Positions 60,246 through 64,000 of a stretch of DNA of 64,000 nucleotides are shown one piece after another. The stretch spans positions 124,001 through 188,000 of the forward strand of contig CAXXKR010000001.1 of assembly GCA_963674955.2 (NCBI GenBank). The letters are read 5' to 3'. The notes under the pieces were generated by a model. That model did not search any database. It saw only the letters and a list, made by a program, of their open reading frames with translations, and was not told the origin of the DNA. Made by a program: the position numbers and the translations under genes. Position 1 is the first letter of the stretch; the number at the start of each line of letters is the position of its first letter. The stretch is from G963674955 sp963674955 (GTDB lineage: Bacteria > Desulfobacterota > Desulfovibrionia > Desulfovibrionales > Desulfovibrionaceae).

Positions 60246-61682
60246 GTGTTTTCAGGAGCCTTTGAAAACGTATGTATTTTCCACATTCTGGACGGCCTGT
60301 CCAACGGTCTGTCCCATTATTCCGAAGCCAGCCGCGTCGCCTTGGTCTACGCCATCAATCCTGGTGATCCTCTGAACATATATGATCCGCAAAACCTGCT
60401 GCGGGGCCATGAGCCCAAGCTGAAGGAATACTACCTGGACTCGAACGAGTGGCGCATGGAACCCGCTTCGGGCCAGGACGTGGTTTTTCTGGACAGGGAG
60501 GAGTACGAGGGTCTCCAGTTGGCGGGCATAATAACATTTGGCGGCCGGTCCGGAACCGTGGCCTACCAGATGTGGTTCACGGAAGAGCATCTCGACATGT
60601 GCAGCCACGGGCCGACCATTCGCTGGATGGAATACGCGGTGCGACTCTTTTCCCAGAACTATCGGGTTCAGAATGTGCTGGGAATAGACATAACAGGCTA
60701 CGCCCTGCAGCAGTGCGCCGTTCACGCCGTGCGCGACCACATTGTGGACGAACGCTCCATGCTTATCGGCCTGGATACCCAACTCAGGATATACCCTATT
60801 CTCGACGCCATTCAGGGCATATCACGGACTCGGGAGGAAGGAGCATGGGCGCGCGGGGCACTGGCTTTTGTGGACCCGGCCCAGATAAGGGACATGCGGC
60901 TCATGGCCTCTTTTCCCGAGCTTGAAAGGCCGCGTCTGGACAACTTCAAACACGTTCGCAAACTGCTTCAGGCGGCAGAGGGACATGGCCGCATGCTGGT
61001 CTCGGACGGCCAGCATATCTGCGGCATCGGCGTCGGCGAGCTGCCTAGTTCCTCCCTTCTGGTGGAGTTTTACGGCGGACACGGTTTTCTCCGGCTTGGA
61101 GGAGAACTGGTCTGCAGCTTTTCAGATGGAAGTTTTCACTCCACCAATCGCAAGGCGAACCTCGTGCAGGTTGAAGAGGCCCTTGTGGAGTCGGACATGG
61201 ACCTGCAGGATCAGCTGACCCTGTTTCAGATAATTACCAAGCTTGTCCACGCCGCTGCGGAACACAAGCACGGCTGTTCGCTGATCATTGATACCAGAAA
61301 AATGCCCGTGCGAACTTCCGGGCAATATCTGGTCGAGCCCCTGGATTTGCAGGAAGACAGCTATCTTGATCTGGCCTGCGCCCTTTCAAAGGTCGACGGT
61401 GCGCTGCATATCGACAGGAATATCCAGCTCATGGGTTTTGCCTGCCTCATGGACGGGCACAGCGTTCCGGGAGAAAACCGGGGTAGAGGCGCCAGGTTCA
61501 ACTCCGCCCTCAGATATACTGCGGAAAACGAGGATATCATAGTGGTGGTGGTTTCCTCGGACCGCCCCGTCTCGGTTTTCCAAAGCGGCGTGGAACTAAC
61601 CGACCTTTGCGAATGGCGTCCGGTGAGCGGCTGTCCGGTTCCGCCGTCCCTCGATGCTTGGATCAAGGACCCCTGGCTCTAG
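60246..61682 (+). CDS. Diadenylate-cyclase-like (DAC/DisA_N) domain protein with altered RHR motif
   Basis: A 478-residue cytoplasmic protein. The C-terminal part (about residues 335–450) matches the DAC domain of c-di-AMP synthases in order: HGCSLIIDTR, GQYLVEPLDLQ, then DGALHID with the DGA motif at 384–386, then GRGARFNSALRY where known enzymes have RHRAA. So R417 is kept but His and the second Arg are Phe and Asn (418–419). Spacing from DGA to this site is 33 residues, as in active enzymes. Residues 1–330 are an unrecognised region with ITFGGRSGTVAYQMW, possibly a sensor domain of the DACNV kind. GTG start at 60246 behind AAGGGGG. Loss of the triphosphate-binding residues suggests binding rather than synthesis. 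Confidence 0.72.
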   Translation: MFSGAFENVCIFHILDGLSNGLSHYSEASRVALVYAINPGDPLNIYDPQNLLRGHEPKLKEYYLDSNEWRMEPASGQDVVFLDREEYEGLQLAGIITFGGRSGTVAYQMWFTEEHLDMCSHGPTIRWMEYAVRLFSQNYRVQNVLGIDITGYALQQCAVHAVRDHIVDERSMLIGLDTQLRIYPILDAIQGISRTREEGAWARGALAFVDPAQIRDMRLMASFPELERPRLDNFKHVRKLLQAAEGHGRMLVSDGQHICGIGVGELPSSSLLVEFYGGHGFLRLGGELVCSFSDGSFHSTNRKANLVQVEEALVESDMDLQDQLTLFQIITKLVHAAAEHKHGCSLIIDTRKMPVRTSGQYLVEPLDLQEDSYLDLACALSKVDGALHIDRNIQLMGFACLMDGHSVPGENRGRGARFNSALRYTAENEDIIVVVVSSDRPVSVFQSGVELTDLCEWRPVSGCPVPPSLDAWIKDPWL

Positions 61683-61750
61683 TCCCTGTCTTGGCGTTGA
61701 CTCCTCCTGACGTGTTGTATAAACGATAGACGTTACCTGTTTTCAGACGA

Positions 61751-61793
61751 CAAGACCCCTGGGATTTTATGATTTCAGGGGTCTTGCGCTTTT
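61751..61793 (+). terminator. Rho-independent terminator after the DAC-like gene
   Basis: CAAGACCCCTG and CAGGGGTCTTG form a perfect 11-base stem with a 14-base loop, followed by CGCTTTTG. The T-run is short but the stem is strong. Confidence 0.85.
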
Positions 61794-62133
61794 GTGGCCG
61801 ATATCCGGCGCGGCGTTTGAAATAATTGCTGCGGCGAAATCCGCAAGCGCGATGATTGCTCGACAATCAGAATGTTATTGTTTGTTGTGTTTTGTTGTTT
61901 TGTGTTTAACAGGTCCAACATGCGGAATAAATCCAAATCAGACAGACGGATTTAAGGTCAATTTCGAGTGGTGCGGGCCGTTGCGCAAAAGCATGACGCG
62001 CTTGACGCCGGTGCGGTAATGTTACAGATTTTCAAGGCGCAAGACATGGACCGGCTTCGGGGGCTGGCTCCGCGTTTTTTTGCGGCAGGCGAAGGGTTGA
62101 ACAGCCGGGGATCATGATCAAGGCGGTGCTCTC
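61794..62133. other. Intergenic region before the histidine kinase
   Basis: 340 bases without a supported gene. It has a T/G-rich tract (about 61873–61912) with almost no C, which is unusual against the GC-rich surroundings. No tRNA, clear promoter or riboswitch was recognised. No response regulator is encoded here. Confidence 0.6.
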
Positions 62134-62137
62134 ATGA
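62114..62137 (+). other. Possible seven-codon leader ORF overlapping the kinase start
   Basis: ATG 62114 opens seven codons ending in TGA that overlaps the kinase ATG (ATGA). GGGG precedes it by 3 bases. Translational coupling to the kinase is possible; chance is equally so. Confidence 0.25.
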
Positions 62138-63924
62138 GATTTCATTCATTCAGAGTGAGGCTCCTGTTCTGGAGCTGGACGCTGCTCCTGGTGGCTCTGA
62201 TCCTTTTGTTTCACTATTCCATCAGCTCCGTGGGCGAAAATTTGATCCGGGAAACCGAGGATCAGGCTCGAAACGAACTGAAAGCGGTGGAGTGGATCGC
62301 CTCGGAGCATCCGCCATTTGAAGACTCAAGGGAGCTTGACTCTTGGGCCAAGGAACTTGGCAGGCGGCTTGACGTGCGCATTACCTATATCGTCGCAGGG
62401 CGCGTGGTGGCGGACACGGATGTGCCCTACTCCGATCTTGCCAGCCTTGACGACCACGGTTCCCGGGCCGAGGTGCTGGAGGCGGCCGGGGGCGGTACCG
62501 GTATCAAGCGCAGGAACAGCGCCACCCTGGGCAAGGACATGATCTACATCGCCAAAAAGGTGAATGTGATCAAGGGCGCATCTCCCGGAGTTCTCCGGCT
62601 GGCCGTCCCCTTTTCCGACATCAGGGAAAGGTTGACCCGGATGCGCAGCAACTTTCTCTGGCTCTTCATGGGCACCCTTTGTTTTGCCGCCCTGCTCAGC
62701 CTGTTTCTCAGTTCGCGCCTCACGGGGTCCATAAGGGCTTTTTCCCGGGCGGCCCAGGACATCGGCCGGGGAGACTACAAGAAAACTCTCAGAAGCTATC
62801 CTGGAGGCGAATTCAGGCCCCTGGCCGAAGCCATCAACACCATGGCCGAGAACATTCAGGCCCAGATCAGGACCATCGAGGATCAGAGCGGCCAGCTCAA
62901 GGCCATGTTCGAAGGCATGAGCGAGGGAGTAATGGTTCTGGATTCCAGGGGACGGCTCGAATCCTTCAACAAGGCTTTTGACGGAATGTATCCCGTGCCC
63001 ATGAGCGGAGTGGGCATGACTCCCCTGGAGCTTACCCGGAACCTGGAACTGCAGGATGCCGTGGACGTGCTTTTGTCGGGCGAGGGCAAGCGTGAGAGCG
63101 TGAGCATCCAACTGGAACTGCTCGACAAGCGCTTCCTTGATGTCAGCGTGGTGCCTTTTTTGGACGACAAAGGGGTCCGTAAGCTGATTATGGTCTTTCA
63201 CGACATAACCGCAGTCAAACAGAGCGAAAAGGCCCTGCGTGATTTCGTGGCCAACGCCTCCCATCAGCTCAGAACACCCCTGACGAGCATCAAAGGTTAT
63301 GCCGAGGCCCTTCAGGACGCGCCTTCGGGCGACGAAAATACGGGGCGGGTTTTTCTCGGGACGATTCTCAAGAACGCCGACCACATGAACAACGTGATCA
63401 CCAGCCTGCTGGCCCTGGCCAAGTCCGAACAGGCCGGGTTGAAGACCTCCATCGCCAAGGTCTCGGTCAACAAGGCCGCGGACCAGGCGATTCTCGATCT
63501 GGCGCCAAAGGCTTCAGAGAAGGGCATGACCCTTGTGAACTCCATTGACCGGGAAACCGAACTGCAGGTCTTGGCGGAATGGGATGGCTTGTTGCACGTC
63601 TTGCTGAATCTCCTGGACAACGCCATCAAGTACGGGCCTGAAAACGGAACCATCAGGATTTGGGCCAGGGAAGAGGGCGGCGAGGTCGTGGTTTGCGTGG
63701 AAGACGAGGGCGAGGGCATATCCCGGGAACACAGGGAAAAGATTTTTCAAAGGTTTTACAGGGTTGACGAGAATCTGGTCAAGGGGGACGGCAGCGCGGG
63801 CCTTGGGTTGGCCATCTGCCGCAGGATCGTAAACAACTTTGGCGGACAGATCTGGTGCGAAGGCTCGACCGAGCCGGACCAAAAGGGCGCCGTGTTCTGC
63901 TTTCGCCTGAAAAACGGCCGATGA
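62134..63924 (+). CDS. PhoR-like sensor histidine kinase
   Basis: A 596-residue membrane kinase: transmembrane helix (about 8–28), periplasmic sensor (29–171), second helix (172–194), HAMP (195–247), PAS (255–360), HisKA with the phospho-acceptor His 377 in NASHQLRTPLTSIKGYA, and HATPase with LLNLLDNAIKYGP, VEDEGEGIS and GLGLAICRRIV. The residue after His is Gln rather than the usual Glu (SHELRTP). The plan is that of PhoR/WalK. No response regulator is adjacent upstream, and the next frame is a membrane protein beginning at 63956. Phosphate sensing is a guess from the plan. Confidence 0.9.
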   Translation: MRFHSFRVRLLFWSWTLLLVALILLFHYSISSVGENLIRETEDQARNELKAVEWIASEHPPFEDSRELDSWAKELGRRLDVRITYIVAGRVVADTDVPYSDLASLDDHGSRAEVLEAAGGGTGIKRRNSATLGKDMIYIAKKVNVIKGASPGVLRLAVPFSDIRERLTRMRSNFLWLFMGTLCFAALLSLFLSSRLTGSIRAFSRAAQDIGRGDYKKTLRSYPGGEFRPLAEAINTMAENIQAQIRTIEDQSGQLKAMFEGMSEGVMVLDSRGRLESFNKAFDGMYPVPMSGVGMTPLELTRNLELQDAVDVLLSGEGKRESVSIQLELLDKRFLDVSVVPFLDDKGVRKLIMVFHDITAVKQSEKALRDFVANASHQLRTPLTSIKGYAEALQDAPSGDENTGRVFLGTILKNADHMNNVITSLLALAKSEQAGLKTSIAKVSVNKAADQAILDLAPKASEKGMTLVNSIDRETELQVLAEWDGLLHVLLNLLDNAIKYGPENGTIRIWAREEGGEVVVCVEDEGEGISREHREKIFQRFYRVDENLVKGDGSAGLGLAICRRIVNNFGGQIWCEGSTEPDQKGAVFCFRLKNGR

Positions 63925-63955
63925 CTGATCCGGGCATCGACAAGGCTTGCAGCAT

Positions 63956-64000
63956 ATGGATTTGTATGACTTGTTTTTTTATCTTGCTCTGGGTGCGGGT
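63956..64000 (+). CDS. Start of a membrane protein, truncated by the window end
   Basis: ATG 63956 opens 15 codons (MDLYDLFFYLALGAG) to the window end, 31 bases after the kinase stop, with AAGG upstream. The hydrophobic start resembles PiT-type phosphate permeases, which would fit a PhoR-like neighbour, but 15 residues cannot prove this. Confidence 0.4.
   Translation, partial: MDLYDLFFYLALGAG

Noticed and set aside
61792..62019. 75-codon open frame in the gap before the histidine kinase
   Set aside because: It begins inside the terminator tail, has no ribosome site and an unusual residue composition.
1..64000. tRNA, rRNA, CRISPR array, insertion sequences, riboswitches
   Set aside because: I scanned the intergenic gaps by eye and saw no cloverleaf, spaced repeats, transposase motif or known riboswitch core; a covariance-model search would be needed to exclude small RNAs.

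Overview
The window looks like a chromosome segment of a Gram-negative, flagellated, anaerobic deltaproteobacterium (Desulfobacterota), most like the Desulfovibrionales. The grounds are the fmt–DUF116–rsmB order, a ferredoxin-linked 2-oxoacid oxidoreductase set (korDABC), a heptose kinase for LPS core, a NfeD/stomatin pair, paired XRE-cupin/acyl-CoA ligase genes and a Lar operon. This is an inference from gene content; no rRNA or tRNA gene was found to anchor it. Coding density is high and most of the window is ordinary core genome. No integrase, transposase or CRISPR array was seen.

Layout. 1–5.2 kb: aspS (5' end cut off), def, fmt, a DUF116 membrane protein and rsmB, a translation and RNA-modification run. 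5.2–7.4 kb (minus): a TPR protein with a FetA/FetB-type exporter. 7.6–12.2 kb: two consecutive modules, each an XRE-cupin regulator followed by an AMP-forming acyl-CoA ligase, closed by a strong terminator. 12.3–16.6 kb: topA, era and a YggS-type PLP protein. 16.6–21.7 kb: a flagellar stator/export run, motA, two different motB genes, fliL, fliN, fliO, fliP, fliQ. 21.7–29 kb: rlmB, an MltD-type transglycosylase, aroE, korDABC and queA. 29–35.4 kb: a MerR-like coiled-coil protein, a lipoprotein, coaBC, an unrecognised protein, NfeD plus slipin and a UDP-glucuronate-epimerase-like enzyme.

35.4–42.9 kb: a chromosomal partition locus with two perfect parS sites, parA, an opposite-strand zinc-ribbon gene and parB. 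It is followed by the heptose kinase hldA, a beta-propeller-like secreted protein, a phosphofructokinase, a small membrane protein and a two-gene unit with an excisionase-like HTH. 43–47.7 kb (minus): an envelope glycan cluster with a methyltransferase, two SGNH proteins and a GT39-type transferase. 47.8–54.2 kb: divergent MarR/MATE genes with paired operator-like palindromes, larE–larB–larC (nickel-pincer cofactor), a DUF3431 protein and a MacB-type permease. 54.2–60.1 kb: tetR, an RND adaptor, an RND pump and a YIP1-like membrane protein. 60.2–64 kb: a protein with a C-terminal diadenylate-cyclase-like domain, a PhoR-like histidine kinase and the first codons of a membrane protein.

The points most worth a second look are: the DAC-like protein whose RHR motif reads RFN (60246–61682); a LarC that ends before the LarC2 domain, next to a LarE with a three-cysteine set; the duplicated FliH-binding-type motif in FliN; the antisense zinc-ribbon gene inside parABS; and the tandem XRE-cupin/ligase modules. 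I saw no clear new defence or mobile system.
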